A DNA stretch of 64,000 nt from NCBI GenBank assembly GCA_944472135.2, contig OX235267.1:17963452-18027451 (forward strand), written 5' to 3'. This DNA is from Trichobilharzia regenti. Taxonomy: Eukaryota > Platyhelminthes > Trematoda > Strigeidida > Schistosomatidae. The position numbers were made by a program, and so were the translations under genes. This document shows, one piece after another, positions 45,701 through 57,709 of the stretch. The notes under the pieces were generated by a model that worked only from the letters and a program-made list of their open reading frames with translations, ran no database searches and had not been told where the DNA came from. Each line of letters begins with the position of its first letter. Position 1 is the stretch's first letter.

Positions 45701-47704
45701 GACTCCTTCGTGTTTCGCAGAACAATCAAACACCACACGGAGTTTACCTGGCTTCCTCGGGTTAAAGACGGGATGATGGGGCAAATACCACTTCCCTGGC
45801 TCACTTTGATCAACTAGTCTTTCAACGTAACCCTTCATTATATGTTTATCGACGACTTCCTTATATTTGGACCAGAGTTCTGCATCTGACAGGAATTTCT
45901 TCTGTAAACCCATTAGTCTCTTAAGAGCAACTTTCCTATTACAAACCAACTGTCTATCTTTGAATCTCCATGGTAGGCCAACGCTGAAACGCCCGTTTTC
46001 GTATTTACAAGAGTCCTCGGCTATTTTAACTGCTTTCAAGTCTTCTACAGAACGACCTTTCCCTGGGACACCGCAGTCACAAAACTCCTTGTCATACATA
46101 TTTTTAATCATAGTTTCTAGTTTGTCCCCATCGTTTGTAACTAATGATGATATGTGGACTATGGGTATAGGTCCTCTCACTGTCCATCCCAGTGGTGTTT
46201 TTGTCGCAAACAGATCATCTCTACCTCCAAATCTCTCTTCTAATACCTTGTGAGCTTCTGGCACACTACATCCAATGAGTACTCTCACTCTTCCATCTTG
46301 CAATGTTGGAAGAGGTATGTCACACAGGTATGGCTTACCGACAACCGTTTCACGACTAGGTACTATAGCTTCGCCAAGTTTCATACTGGAGGTAGTGTAA
46401 GCAGTATCCACTTCCACGGTCTCCCCAGTAGCCAAGGATTCTAACTGAAATGACACTCGCTCACATACTACTGTTTTCGCAGAATTGAAAGTATTTACAA
46501 CCAAGGGTTGCTTTGGGCCTTTAATACCCAAGCAACCAGCCAGTTCAGCATCTATCAATGTAACGTCTGAACCATTATCCAACAATGCATAAGTCTCTAC
46601 TGAAGATTTCGGTCCTTTCACCTTAACTGGTAATACCCCTAAGAAAACTTGTGGGATGTCAAGGGGTCTAGAGATACTATTACAATTAACCGAACTCCCA
46701 GGTTCGTTCACTGTTCTCAGAAGTGGGTGCATATCCGTTAAACCACTACTTCCTTTATTTGTCGCCTTACAATTCCACTTTGTATGCCCAATCTTTAAAC
46801 AACTGAAACACAGCCGCTTCTGCTTTGCCATTTTTAACCTTTCTACGGGTGACATAGCGATAAAGCGATTACAATCACTCAATTGATGCATGTTATGGCA
46901 GACAATACACTCATCCTTTCTCGTTGTGTCTTGAGACTTCACCACAAATGCCTTCCTTATATTCACTGGTTCCTTAGGTTCTACCTTAGAATGCAAAATG
47001 CTGGCGAATTTGCCCATCGCCTGGTTGACACTGTCCTTCACCAGTCTAAGAATATCATCGAACCTTGGCTCGATACCCTCCTCCTCTATACGAGAGCTTA
47101 TTTTTACCCATTTCCTTTGCAGCCGCGTAGGTAGGCGTCTTGCAATTACCTCTAGGACTGAGCTGGAGTTGAGGTCACTCATGCAATTCATAGAAATCAA
47201 GGTATTCTTATAAGTCATAAGATTATCTAAAAACTCAGTAAGTGCCTTGGAGTCATCTCGAAGTTGACTGCCATTACCTATGACAGCTTCGTATACGTTC
47301 CTTACAATCATCGAAGGTCTTCCAAACCTTTGACGTAATATGCTCATAGCCTCAGCGTATCCCTCATTAGGGGGCATGAGCTTACAGCACTGTATAGCTC
47401 TTGAAGCATCTCCAGTGCAATACCTCATCAAATACATCAATTTCAATTCATCACTTAATAAAAAACTACTCAGCATGATCTCAAACTCCTTTACAAATTG
47501 TAAATAATCGGCCGGGTTTCCATCAAAACACCGTGGTTCAAATTTAGGGAGTTTGATGTTCCTATTATCCCTGAACGGCGAAACAGTAACATCAACCATG
47601 TCATGCTTAACATCAGACACATCGTTACAATTAACAGACAAGTCACCATGACTTACTTTCCTGTTTGCATCCAAGACACTCTGTCCCTTCTTTGACCCAG
47701 GCAT
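42794..47704 (-). CDS. gag-pol: BEL/Pao Gag-Pol polyprotein, intact
   Basis: One uninterrupted 1636-residue frame, typical of single-frame BEL elements. Gag occupies about 1-320 with CFDGNPADY and two zinc knuckles (from C266 and C299). Protease DNGSD is at 376-380. Reverse transcriptase has D701 and YVDD 776-779. RNase H residues are D954, E997, D1027 and D1073. Integrase has H1263, H1270, C1300 and C1303, then D1336 (VDLFGP), D1398 (SDRG) and E1447 (WERL). The frame ends DDFPT just before the tandem repeats. The chosen start is the MPGSKKG Met shared by the pol-less copies. No frame break or missing catalytic residue was found, so it may be functional. Confidence 0.95.
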   Translation of the reverse strand: MPGSKKGQSVLDANRKVSHGDLSVNCNDVSDVKHDMVDVTVSPFRDNRNIKLPKFEPRCFDGNPADYLQFVKEFEIMLSSFLLSDELKLMYLMRYCTGDASRAIQCCKLMPPNEGYAEAMSILRQRFGRPSMIVRNVYEAVIGNGSQLRDDSKALTEFLDNLMTYKNTLISMNCMSDLNSSSVLEVIARRLPTRLQRKWVKISSRIEEEGIEPRFDDILRLVKDSVNQAMGKFASILHSKVEPKEPVNIRKAFVVKSQDTTRKDECIVCHNMHQLSDCNRFIAMSPVERLKMAKQKRLCFSCLKIGHTKWNCKATNKGSSGLTDMHPLLRTVNEPGSSVNCNSISRPLDIPQVFLGVLPVKVKGPKSSVETYALLDNGSDVTLIDAELAGCLGIKGPKQPLVVNTFNSAKTVVCERVSFQLESLATGETVEVDTAYTTSSMKLGEAIVPSRETVVGKPYLCDIPLPTLQDGRVRVLIGCSVPEAHKVLEERFGGRDDLFATKTPLGWTVRGPIPIVHISSLVTNDGDKLETMIKNMYDKEFCDCGVPGKGRSVEDLKAVKIAEDSCKYENGRFSVGLPWRFKDRQLVCNRKVALKRLMGLQKKFLSDAELWSKYKEVVDKHIMKGYVERLVDQSEPGKWYLPHHPVFNPRKPGKLRVVFDCSAKHEGVSLNDNLYSGPDCVSSLVGLLLRFRKFTVAVAADIEEMFLQVKVPESDRDHLRFLWFDDGPCGKVSEYRMTVHPFGATSSPFCANFALRKAVSTFGSNDLLDVIDCCFYVDDCLASFDDDKSAVRFATSITEVLAKAGFRLTKWVSNSLDVLKHIDPEDRAPTVRDLPVDTLPVERTLGMRWDVNSDTFGFSVGDIDKPVTRRGVLSVLSSVFDPLGLVAPYLLPARRLFQETCRKGLQWDEPLSERQREEWKGWVNSLRMLNLHSVSRPLKPSRNHDIIDFHVFSDASEVGFGAAVYIRTTLRNDIDVSLVMGKSRVAPLKTVSIPRLELNAALLAAQLFTTVCKELDYPKHPVTFWTDSMSVIYYIRNESARYACFVANRVSQIRELTTVEQWRYVPSGKNPADLASRGVIDMNVVKNKWWKGPEFLLRADSMWPRREDEPPINECALELKTSVSLTSTQERHSGLHPLFKYYSSWYKLLKAVAWLTRYVTYLKVMHLAGYENMNVGPLRVEDIRNAELAILRAAQWEAWGEIAKEDSPDFADFKVRLDRLSPIVSEGIARVGGRLQMLESSYETRHPALLPCYHPVTDLIIRHYHVLEGHLGTSQVLSSIRCKFWIVKGGTAVRKIIDKCMECKLRNARPVQQMMAPLPAWQASEGNYPFEYVGVDLFGPFVVKRGRTLCKRYGCLFTCLKMRAVHIEMVHTLTTDSFVLALHRFINRRGVPKMMFSDRGTNFVGCHAELKEYFEGPQTRVQEELLKRNIEWHFNPPHASHRGGLWERLIGIIKRILSSIIKNQSLNDETLETFFCEAERILNDRPLSPVRDDVKDFDVLTPNKLLLLRGNPGIEDASGEGIPTIKRWKQARHMKDIFWKRWLKEYVLTLQTRDKWKKLCRNLKVGDIVLVADKCATGRWPLGVVVRLICSGDGLVRTVEVRTSCGMLVRDIRKLCLLEGAESRESEDETLDDFPT

Positions 47705-47849
47705 TGTTGAACTTGACCCAATTCCAAAAACGTTCCAGATATTGCTTGTTCAAAGAGGACTTGACCGGCACCAGGAAAAAGGAACGGCGACTATCCAAAC
47801 TTTCACCAACTGTTTGAATCCGCCAGAATCTGTTTCTATCGTCAGAAAC

Positions 47850-48207
47850 TGTCAGCCACGTCTCATAAACCGTTAATGCCCAGCTCTTGCTACGCTCGGG
47901 CCCACGCTGTTCCTTGAAGTTTTCAGAAACGCTTAGTTTTAACGGACGAAAAAGCCAAAACACCGATTGGCCGCTTGAGATTTCTTTATTGTTACACCAA
48001 CATATAAAAATAATAATTGAACTAAGGTCTGTGAACAAATATTACAATAATAAATCATAATATTACTTCTGACGATGTTTTACTCTTCTTTCTGAACAGC
48101 GACCGATGAGACGATGACTGTCGTATTGATGCCTCCGCGAAAATTGGGGAAGTTGATTTTGAGCAAACAACCAAGAATTGATCGTTCAATCTTCAACTCC
48201 ATTGACA
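47850..48207 (-). repeat. 5' LTR of BEL copy B
   Basis: A 358-bp LTR followed outwards by ACCCT (48208-48212), the same right-hand target bases as copy A. The 145-bp leader to the Gag start matches copy A. Confidence 0.92.
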
Positions 48208-49648
48208 ACCCTAGAACAACTCTTTTGCTGTAATCTCATCCAAACACCGGAAAAATGTCATAGGTGACATAAAAAATGCGAGTATCGACAGAAAGTTTTG
48301 TGATGACCATCTCAGGTTGAAAATGCTTGGAATCAGGAAGAGCAGAATTAGTATGCCAGACATTTCTTTTTACCACCTGAACTTGAATTTCGGCGGAACT
48401 CATGGTAGTATCGAATCGTTGCATATCGTCAAGTATATAGTTTCATTTTACGAAGCGGACTTCATACAAACATGTATTTCTTTCGGTGTGTGGTATCATT
48501 AGGCTTACCACTTAAATACAAGAGCTTGTGAGACGATATTACACATGAAGAAACCGCAGTTATCTCAATAAATATTTAAGCATAACTCGAACAACTTGCA
48601 TAGAGGTTTGCTAAGAATGATGACAAAATTTTGTCGCATCACAATCCTTCTCCCTACCTGATTTGCAAACATCCCTGCTGTATGATTAAAGAGGTTTTGG
48701 TGTGAGTGTGATATGCCACAGATTGCCAATTTCCTGAATATCAATTGACATAGAAGAAATTTAGCGGCATAGGGCAAAACGTTGGTTGGTTACGAAATTA
48801 TTGTCAGTAATGATCAAAGCTGGGAAGCCTCATTAGATTTCATAAAAACTAGAAGATACACTCTGAGAGTTTCAGAAACAGTGAGAACAGATGGAATGGA
48901 AATAAAGACTGAGTAGTTAATTCAAAGGCAAATAACCTACTAAGGTCACCCAGACGACAACCACGAGCACACTGAGGGACAGTGTTACCAATAACATCAA
49001 AGACTCCTGTACAGTGAAAATACTTTCCCCAGGATTATGACAGCGAGATCCAACTCAAAAGGCAGGAAAGTTACAATTATCCAGTGCGTCGTTGGGACAG
49101 CGGTTAGGACTCTCACCGACCATGCACATGGTCCGGTGTTTGATCCTCTACCGACGCACACCTGATATCTATGGTCAGCCTGCGAAATTTGGTCTACCGA
49201 TATCACATGCTGAAAATTCCATACCTATACCAAAAATATGGTGTGGAATCAAGCTGTAATCAAAAATGAATGAAACAAAAGATAAAACAAGCAACGCAAA
49301 TCAGGGGAAGTAGGACGACTTCTACAGACACCTGCAAGCCAGCAGTGGACAAGACCGCAAATGGGTGACGTGAATGGGAGTAAACTGGGAGCAAACAACG
49401 CAGATCGGGGACTCATCATGGGCTGGGACGCTCCCATCGAAGTGAATGGGAAAGGCGAACGCTTGCAAACTTCTGCGCCTTCAATGATTTGGTGATAGGA
49501 GGCAGTGTGGGAAAGCAAAAGGATATGCACAAGGCAACGTATATCCCACCGGATGGACACACCAAAAATTTGGTATGAAGCCTACCAAATTTTTCAGCCT
49601 CAAGAAAATGGAGTCACAGACTGCTGTAGAGAAAATCCGGAAATGAAG
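48208..49648. repeat. Right flank of segmental duplication, copy B
   Basis: Matches 12896-14337 almost throughout. Homology stops after CCGGAAATGAAG at about 49648. It contains the shared SINE at 49083. No gene is supported. Confidence 0.8.
49083..49265 (+). repeat. tRNA-derived SINE, duplicated copy
   Basis: The counterpart of the SINE at 13781 inside the duplicated flank, so it predates the duplication. Same box A-like start and ACACCTGATATCTATGGTC body. Confidence 0.8.
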
Positions 49649-50090
49649 TATATATGGGCCTTAGCATTTATCTAGTTGATGGAGCCCTCAACGTCAGGTT
49701 TAAACCCTGAATATAGCTAGAAAATCTGTATTCGACGTCAATACATGGAAACAGGCAGAACTATAAATAATATATTCATCCTAGTCATCGGAGAAAACTA
49801 GGACACAGTAATCAACACCGCCGAGGAAAGCTAGATGGAGGTTTAGGGCCTATACAACGCCATTCACATGTCTTAGGTGATTAAGGAACTCGTAAAGATA
49901 AAACCAGCAGCCAAATAGGGTCTTTATCATCTTTACGATTCCTAAGGCTTCCCTTATCTACTGAACGATGAATGCCCTTCCACTTGTTTGAATGAGTATG
50001 CCCCAATTTACTTACCTATTGCTGGGCATTCGAAAATAAATGTCAATAAACACCATAGGTCTTCCACACTCTTAGATGTCGTCGGTCGAT
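49649..50090. other. No gene seen
   Basis: Unique sequence between the duplicated flank and the RTE remnant. A short inverted pair (GTAAAGAT / ATCTTTAC near 49895 and 49930) is the only structure noted. Confidence 0.4.
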
Positions 50091-51770
50091 ATCTGATCAA
50101 TCATTTCGATAGAAAAGTTGGTGTCTAAAGAAGAACACTGAATCTAACCAAGAGTGACCCTGAAGGAGACCCGCACGGTCTTCTTAGCAAAAAAAGAGAG
50201 GCAAGACAAGGAATGGCCTTCCATAGACACCTGGAAGCTACCGGAGTATAGAAAGATGTTGAAACAGAAAATGAACCAGTGCAAAGATGGGCAAAGAAAG
50301 AAACGGTACAGTTCAACGTTCAACGCAGAGGGACCAGATGGAATCACTCCAGAGGCACTGAAGACAGATTCACAGACCTCAGAGGATGTCCTCACACCAA
50401 TATTGGAGGAAGTTTGAAAGGAAGGAAAGCTGCCCACTAATTGGTAGAAAGGATTTTTTTCAAACTACCGAAGAGGGATGGCTGTAGCCTACGCAAGAAC
50501 CGGAGGGAATCACCCTTCTGCCTATGTCAAGTGAAATATCAGGCTGCATCACCCTGGAAACATTAAACGATGCCCTGGATGCAAGACTGCGCCTGGAACA
50601 GGCTGGATTCAGAAAATGCATATCGCGTGCAAATTGCGACCTCGAGCATCGTCATTGGACAGAGTATAGAATGATATTTAGATCATTATCTTGATTTCGC
50701 GGGTCTCGAATAGGCCTTCGACAACATCCACTGTGAACCGATTTGGAAATTGCCTCAACACTTCGGGGTGCCCCAAGCCTCATACAACATCTATATGTGC
50801 CATATATCAGGTGCCTGACGATGGAAAACACAGTGATGCCTTTGAAATGGGGATAAGAATAAAACAATGCCACATACTAACCATTATGATATTCCTGATT
50901 GCGGGGGATTGGATCGTGCGGCACACCGTGAGGAGTGAGGAGACAGGGCCCCTTGAGCCTCTAGAAGATGTGAACTTCTCAGAGGATCTATGTCTAGTGT
51001 CACAAAAACTCAAAGGTTTACAGGCTCAAACTGGCGACCTGGTGGAAGAAGCGTAGCAAAGACAACTTCAATTGAAAATTGGGAAGATAGAGGTGATGAG
51101 GGTGACCGGCCAACAGCAAACAACAAGCACCAGTCACCATCAGGGGGGAGTCTGAAGGAAGTCACCTCTTTCATTTGACTGGGTATCATCGTTTAAACCA
51201 CATGAATGACGGGTGAAGATATCAGAGCCAGTCGACGCCAGAAAGGCAGGATATGTTTACATCGTTCCGAAATCAATGTGTAGATCTGCATCGCTCACCA
51301 AGCACGAGAAACAGGAGACGGATTTTCAACGCTGATGTCATATCAGTGCTGCCTTATCACCCAGAGAACTGAGGGTTCACCTAAAGCGTTTCCAACAGGC
51401 CTCAGATTTCCATTAACAGCTGCCTCCTCTCCATACTGAAAATCAGATGGGCAGAATGGATTGGCAACAGGACACTCTGTTAGGCAGATAACTAGTCAAG
51501 GATCTATCACCCAACAAGTATGCGCAAGCAAATAGAGACGGTTCGGACAGTCTGTGGAGATTTTTGAGTGACATCACATGCCGGGCAGGCCAAATGGTGG
51601 GACCCGGATAAAAGGCAAACAACCTGTTGGGTATCCAAGGGTGACGTGGGAGGATAGTGTGAGTATAAAGGAGCATTTGGGGCCAGCTGGAAAGAGATGT
51701 GGAGGACAGCACGAAATGGAAATTTGCAGTTGAGGCGTTGAGCTTCACTCTGAACCCAAGGGAATGATGA
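50091..51770 (+). pseudogene. RTE-like (SR2-type) retrotransposon, degraded RT
   Basis: A frame at 50154-50417 ends in a GPDGITPEALK motif followed by a VLTPILEEV segment, the start of the RTE reverse transcriptase domain. Further on come LDARLRLEQAGFRK (about 50575-50620) and remains of a core near 50690. The C-terminal TDEDV-like and KIRWAEWIGNRTLC segments appear near 51200 and 51445. Many stops and shifts make it clearly dead. The 3' end is near 51770. Confidence 0.75.
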
Positions 51771-53001
51771 CAATTAGGTTTTCAGCGTCCCCTAGCGTCA
51801 ACTTCCTGAGCAGGGGTTTGCTTCATGATTTAAAATTTTAGAGTTATCCTATATCTTTCCGAAGATATAAGTCTGACTTCGACGCCATACTTTGTGAACG
51901 CAAGTAATGTGGTGGCTGCATACTTTCCTACACGTTGAAAATGCAATTCTTCGAACAGTTTAACTGGTACTGCACTGTGTAGCACAGAATTACCAATGGA
52001 ATAGGCTGCACTCCGGTTTTTATACAAAGTAAATGGTCTTGCAGTGCTCACGTATCATTCTTTTTATATTTGTATCTTTTGGATAAGCCATCCCATCGCA
52101 TATATTAGGCACAATATTTCGGTGCAGTTGTGGACAGCTCTGAGAGATATGTACTTTACCCACACCAGTGTTCTTCTGTGGTGAGTTCCTGTCTCGATTA
52201 TCGCAAATCATCCCGAAATCCTGCAAGAAAGTTTATCGGTTTAGGAGTTTTCGACTTCTTGGGGGATTTAAGCTTAATTCTTTCGTGCCACACCATCAGT
52301 ATTGCCTATAGTTCCATATGCTGTTTTTATCCGTTTCTCACTGAGTGTCTACTTCTTGTTGTGTTTAATAGTGATTTTTCAGGGTTTTACAATATCCACA
52401 GTAAGCAAGACCTACTTTACTTATTGTAGCGCCTTTCGAATATAGTCATCTTGCCGCATGTTGCAGACTACTCCAAATTAAGGAGCATAACTGCGAGCAA
52501 ATTCGCTACACATATTCCCTTGCAGTCACGTTTTACTATTCGGCCTTCTCATCTACCTGACTTTTGTGCAAGCAACAAACGAAAAGGAATGAAAGCATCG
52601 TCCTAGCCTATTAAAAAATAATGACGTGAAGATGAACAGTGTTGTGTGTGATCTCTCATATAGGCTGTGCTGTGCTCCATAGCGTGTTCTTTCCGCCAAT
52701 GTGTTTGCTTGTTCAACCACTGACGAAGGCTTGCCTTAATCTTGACACTCACGGAAGCAACGACCTCTGTAGCGCGCGGCATTTTCCCGATCTCCGCTCT
52801 TGAAACTAAGGCGGTGATGGCGCCCCTTTATAATCAGATGATTTCCTGTAATTCTGCGCAATGTCAGGGTAAGTCACGTAAAGTCCCACAGTGGGCCTCT
52901 GCATAATGCACATTATCTGAATGTTGTTGCAACGAATCCGCCGTGCCTCTGTTTCGTTCCTCTGTAAAACAGTATTTTCTCCTTTGATCAGTATTACTCA
53001 C
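51771..53001. other. Unclassified DNA, no gene assigned
   Basis: On the - strand frames near 52226-51830 read like a continuous but broken protein (YPKDTNIKRMIREHCKT, then a frameshifted stretch with RVGKYAATTLLAF). I do not recognise it. It could be a remnant of another element or of a host exon. Confidence 0.35.
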
Positions 53002-53645
53002 TGTCAATGCTCAAGTCTAACTACACTGGATTTAACGCTGTCCTTAGAAGACCTTCAGAAATAATGTGCAATAACCAACCCGAAAAAACAGAACACCGAT
53101 TAGTGACTCGAGAATCCTTCATTCTTGCACCAATATGGAACCAACAATAAGGTTATTATATTTCTATATTTCATGATGTGCTCCACTGAATGACTGGTTA
53201 TCATATTGTTCCCAAAAACCAAAGACAAAAACGTCAGCAACCATGTAATTTAACCATAAACTAAATTTATGAAATTTAAATAATGCTTGTCCATGCCTGT
53301 ACATTTGGTGTGTCCTACACAGGTAGGAAAAAATATGTATTTTATTTAAACATTATTATTAAGTATGATTGCTAATCGTATATGTAATTTATCATATTGA
53401 TGATGCCTGTAAACTGGCGTCCCTCATGTACAAAATGAGAATATATTATTATTGTTATACACAAAGTCTAAGAATAAATGTCATAACAACTAATCGCAAT
53501 AATACTTCTGATAGTATTTCTCCGTCTTCTAACGAACAGCGTACGATGGAACGATGACTGCAGTATTGGTGCCCTCAGTAAAATATGGAGTTGATTTTGA
53601 GTAGACAACCATGAATTGATCATTCATTCTTCCACTAAGTTGGCA
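53002..53645 (-). repeat. Old BEL solo LTR with ~300-bp insertion
   Basis: On the - strand it starts near 53645 and ends near 53002 (TGTCAATG on the + strand). Family landmarks are recognisable: ACACCGATTAGTGACTCGAG at 53093, GAACAGCG near 53533, CATGAATTGATCATTCATTC near 53610. About 300 bp between 53160 and 53460 do not belong to the LTR. No internal region follows. Confidence 0.6.
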
Positions 53646-54085
53646 CTCACTCTGCCTTATGGTTGTCTATCCAAGGTCGAAACGAATGTTTCAAGAACGT
53701 TCATACTAGCCAAAGATTGTCCTGCTGAGCATTTTTCGGTGTATGCCTCTGGCTTGTGGGTCTTACTCGAACTCAACAGGTCCAAATTCATGAGGTTTCC
53801 CGAGAGTTGCTTCGCGAGATTTGCTTGAATTGACATCTGTTTCCCTTAGCCTTTGCGTTGCTTCGGTTCATCGGTTCGATTCATTCTCTAGCCAAGTCCG
53901 CTTCCTAGAGGTACGCCATTTCGTTTTGTCTATAGCATATACTATGTGCCTCACTTTGAGTATGAGGATTACTTCATATGGCACCTGGTCATTGGAAAAT
54001 TAGAAGAGTAGTGGATGGTAATCAGCTATTTTGTTGACAAAGTTTACATCACGCTCAGTATGTAGCTATGCAGTATTACACCGGT
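53646..54085. other. No gene seen
   Basis: Frames of 60-70 codons have no recognisable motif. Confidence 0.4.
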
Positions 54086-54693
54086 TGTCAATCACGTCTC
54101 GTAAACCGTCAATGCCTAGCTCTTGCTACGCTGGGACACACGCTGTTCCTTGAAGTTTCTCAGAAACGCTTAGTTATAACGGACGCGAAAACCAAAACAC
54201 CGATTGGCCACTCGAGAATTCTTTATTGTAACACCAACATATAAAAAATGTTATCATTAAGGTCTGTGAACAAATATTACAATAATAAATCATAATATTA
54301 CTTCTGATGGTTTTTTAACTCTTCCTTCTGAACAGCGACCGATGAGACGATGACTGTCGTATTGATGCCTCCGCGAAAATTGGGGAAGTTGGTTTTGAGC
54401 AAACAACCATGAATTGATCGTTCAATCTTCAACGCCGGTGTTATCCAGTTTTGAGCTGGTTGACCTGAGAAGCATCCCGCACTGAACACCAAGAAAGTGC
54501 TAGGTGTTTTTGCCTACCTGGCATCGACTTCAAAGCACCTAACAGCAAATCGCCACTAGTGTGGACTCGTTCAAAGTTCAGACGACCATCAGACAGGAAG
54601 GATGACTGCCGTATTCATGACTCCCGCGTGAAAAAGGAGTTGGTTTGAACAAACAATCATGAATTGATCGTTCAATCTTCAACTACATTGACA
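54086..54693 (-). repeat. 3' LTR, long type
   Basis: A 608-bp LTR with the same ~240-bp U3 extension as 3732-4193. The motif ATTGATCGTTCAATCTTCAA occurs twice (about 54415 and 54665). Confidence 0.8.
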
Positions 54694-55390
54694 CTCCCGC
54701 CAAAATACCTATCCATCCCTTTTTGCCATCACGACCAATACACATTGACTTGGATGCCATTGCGACAACCTGGATCACACGGACAAAGGTGAAATGGAAA
54801 ACAAACAGAAAAGCCAACACACCACAGGCATACTCACAGCGCAATCTCACACATCAATGACGACCTACGCCTTCCAGTTAAAGGTGTGCTCTTGACATCT
54901 TGCAACACAGTCTCCACTTGCTAGGATGACTCTTGCAGAATGCAACGTGACCATAGCACCACCTCACGATACTCTACGCACATCCTCGTATCTACTCACT
55001 ACCAATTACCATTGAAATCGCTTGTAACTCATTCTGCCTCAGTTGTAGTAACAGTGACGTATGCGAGCCTCAGTCGTTTACACTCTTTCTCCCCGGCGTG
55101 TGAGACCACAGCTAACAATTATCTCCGTGTGCATTTCATTCTCAGAAGTAGCCTAGTCTCCCGGCGTATACGACCCATCTGCTGTCTTTAACATCAATCA
55201 ATTCATTCATGGATGTAGAAGACTCGAAACAACTTCAGAAGTAATCACGACGAAAATTTTAACAAAATTATGCACAACAACATACGAAAACAACGAGTTA
55301 ACACAATGAATCCAAAATACACCAATTGATATGACACACCACACGTATATACAAACAGTACAAACAAACTCGCCGATCATGTCTCCATGT

Positions 55391-55645
55391 AATTCCTTTG
55401 AAGAATCGCAGGACTTACACCAGTACGCCTACAACCCTTCACAGGTTGACGATTGTAATTTGTGGAATGTACGGACACAAACAAGATTAACCAACAATAA
55501 CATCAATTGGAACTCACACAATTATTTAACACAAACATATGTACAATCAACACATCAAATGTTGTGGATTCTGGCACGACAAACTACCCTTGAAGAACTG
55601 TAGGACTTACAGCAGCACGCCTACAAACCTTCTCAGGTTGACACC
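55391..55645 (-). repeat. Two tandem 3' repeats, copy 3
   Basis: Conserved blocks near 55590-55645 and 55391-55450 (- strand). In the outer block the second stem is GTAGG with CCTGC, keeping pairing through a G-T pair. Confidence 0.75.
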
Positions 55646-57600
55646 CTAGGTTGGAAAATCGTTGCAGAGTTCATTTGCTGACCTCCTTCTATTATCTATA
55701 TCCTAAAATCTGAACGGTGACACGCCCATGTCATTGTATCGTGAAGTGTAGATGACTGACAAAAACACGACGTATCTGATGAACCAAGCGTAGGCACAGA
55801 GCAATTTGCACCAAAGATAGTAACATTCAAATATTAATTTGAATATTGAATTACATTTATTCTTTCAAGTCAGTTTAACAATTGCCCTCTCATACACAGG
55901 TGGATTATCCTCATTAAACTGACCAATATCTTTCTTCTTTTCAAGACCACGATACTAGCATAGTCATAGCACAAGACACGTGAGTTCGTGGACGTCTCTG
56001 TCATTGTGGATGACAACACCAACGACGACTGCGTGATACAAGTTGATGAACTTAGCGGTGGATCAGAAGCTGTTATTATTCGGCTTTTAGAAGTTTGTCT
56101 AACTGCAAGATTATCACCACCGCTGTCTTTTGTTATTAGCTCAAGTTTAGCATAGTCGATAGGTGGGCTACACGCTGATCACTTACACTGACGGTCTCAC
56201 AAGTATGCATACCTTTTGCAACTGCATCTGCCTTTAAGTCTACTTCACGTTCAAGCTGTACAGAACCTTTGTTCAACTCAGCAGTAGCAGGCATTCCCTC
56301 ATCTCGTCATGATCAACCAAAGATAAAAGTGCACTATCATGATCATTATCACGAATATTCACTTTGCCGTTGTCTATCTGGTCGACCTCATCATTTTCAA
56401 ACTCTTCAATAACAGCAGTAGATGATTTGGGTTCTTCCTCATAAATCCCTACAGGTTATATACCTTTACTCTGACTAGTAATTCCTTGAAAACTTGTGGA
56501 GTCAGAACTGGACTCTGAAACTGTAATTCCCTTCTTCTGCACAAACTGTGGTGTCGTTTGTGACACTCTATTCAACAATGGCTTACCAGTTGCAACTATA
56601 GACTTCTTCATTGCACCATTATCGTCACACAATTCGTAGTCAGAACTTGATGACGCTGATTTCACATTTAGCTTATCACTAAACTTGGTCACTTCCTCAC
56701 AGTTCACTTTTGTATGCACTTCTTGCAAACGTGTAAAACACAACCGTGTTTGTCTCGCAACTTGTAACCTATCTGTTTTGGGATGTCCCACGAAAGCTGT
56801 TACACTCACTAAGTTTATATGGATTACTAGACACCATAAAGCTTTCTAAATATCCGCTTCTCTGAGACCCTTTCGTCATAAGTGATTGTGTTTTGCTCTC
56901 AGACTGCTCCATTCTAGGGGTGAGATGCAACATACTGGCAAACATGCTCATAGATTGATTGACACTATCTTTTACCAGTTTCAGAATATCATTGAACTTT
57001 GGCTCGATACCTTCATCCTCTATACGAGAGTTTATCTTCACCCACTTCCTTTGCAGTCGAATAGATAGACGTCTCGCTATTACCTCTAGGACGGAACTTG
57101 GGTTCAGATCACTCATGCAATTCATCCAAATCAACGTATTCTTGTAAGTCATCAGATTATCCAAAAACTCAGAGAGTGCCTTGGAGTCATACTGTAATTG
57201 ACGTTCTTTACAATCATCGAAGGTCTTCCGAAACTTTGACGATGTAAACGCACCGTCTCAGAGTATACTTCGTCTGGAGTATGAACTTACAGCACTGTAT
57301 AGCTCTTGAAGCAACTGCAGTGCACTACCTCATCAAATACATCAACTTCATTTCATCATTTAATAAAAAACTACTCAATATGATTTCAAACTCCTTTACA
57401 AACTGTGGATAGTCAGCTGAGTTTCCGCTGAAACACCGAGGTTCCAGTTTCGGCCTAATATCTATATTCTGGGTAACATTTACAATAGACTCATCATGCT
57501 GACCATCATACATATCATTATGTGTCCGAGACAACTCAACATTACTTACTTTCCTGCATGCTTCCAAGACGCTTTGTCCCTTCTTTGACCCAGGAATCAT
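55646..57600 (-). pseudogene. Gag-derived ORF of pol-less element, copy 3
   Basis: The frame starts MIPGSKKGQSV at 57600 and ends at a TAG at 55646 in an ELCNDFPT-like context. It is broken by frameshifts near 57290-57170 and 56800 and again in the serine-rich part. Even so it shows every segment of the unit 1 frame: Gag with CFSGNSADY, the altered knuckle (second Cys is Arg) with no stop before it, the VATGKPLLNRVSQ segment, and near 55820-55730 the hydrophobic tail ECYYLWCKLLCAYAWFIRYV and RYNDMGVSPFR. This shows the tail is a family feature. No pol catalytic motif is present. Confidence 0.78.
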
Positions 57601-57709
57601 TGAACTAGACCAAAATTTCTGGAAAATTTCCGGATTATTCTTGTTCAAATAAGAGTTGGCCGGCACCATGAAAGACGAACTTAGACTATGCAAACACTTT
57701 CAGAAACTG

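Larger units (their letters stand above)
41476..48207 (-). mobile_element. Full-length BEL/Pao retrotransposon, copy B
   Basis: Same organisation as copy A: 5' LTR 47850-48207, Gag-Pol 47704-42794, tandem 3' repeats, 3' LTR 41476-41833. The two LTRs differ at three sites in 358 bp, pointing to recent insertion or LTR homogenisation. All catalytic residues I can check are present, so this is the best candidate in the window for an autonomous element. Confidence 0.93.

Noticed and set aside
51830..52226. Possible host exon on the - strand
   Set aside because: The frames are broken, with no splice pattern or domain that I recognise.
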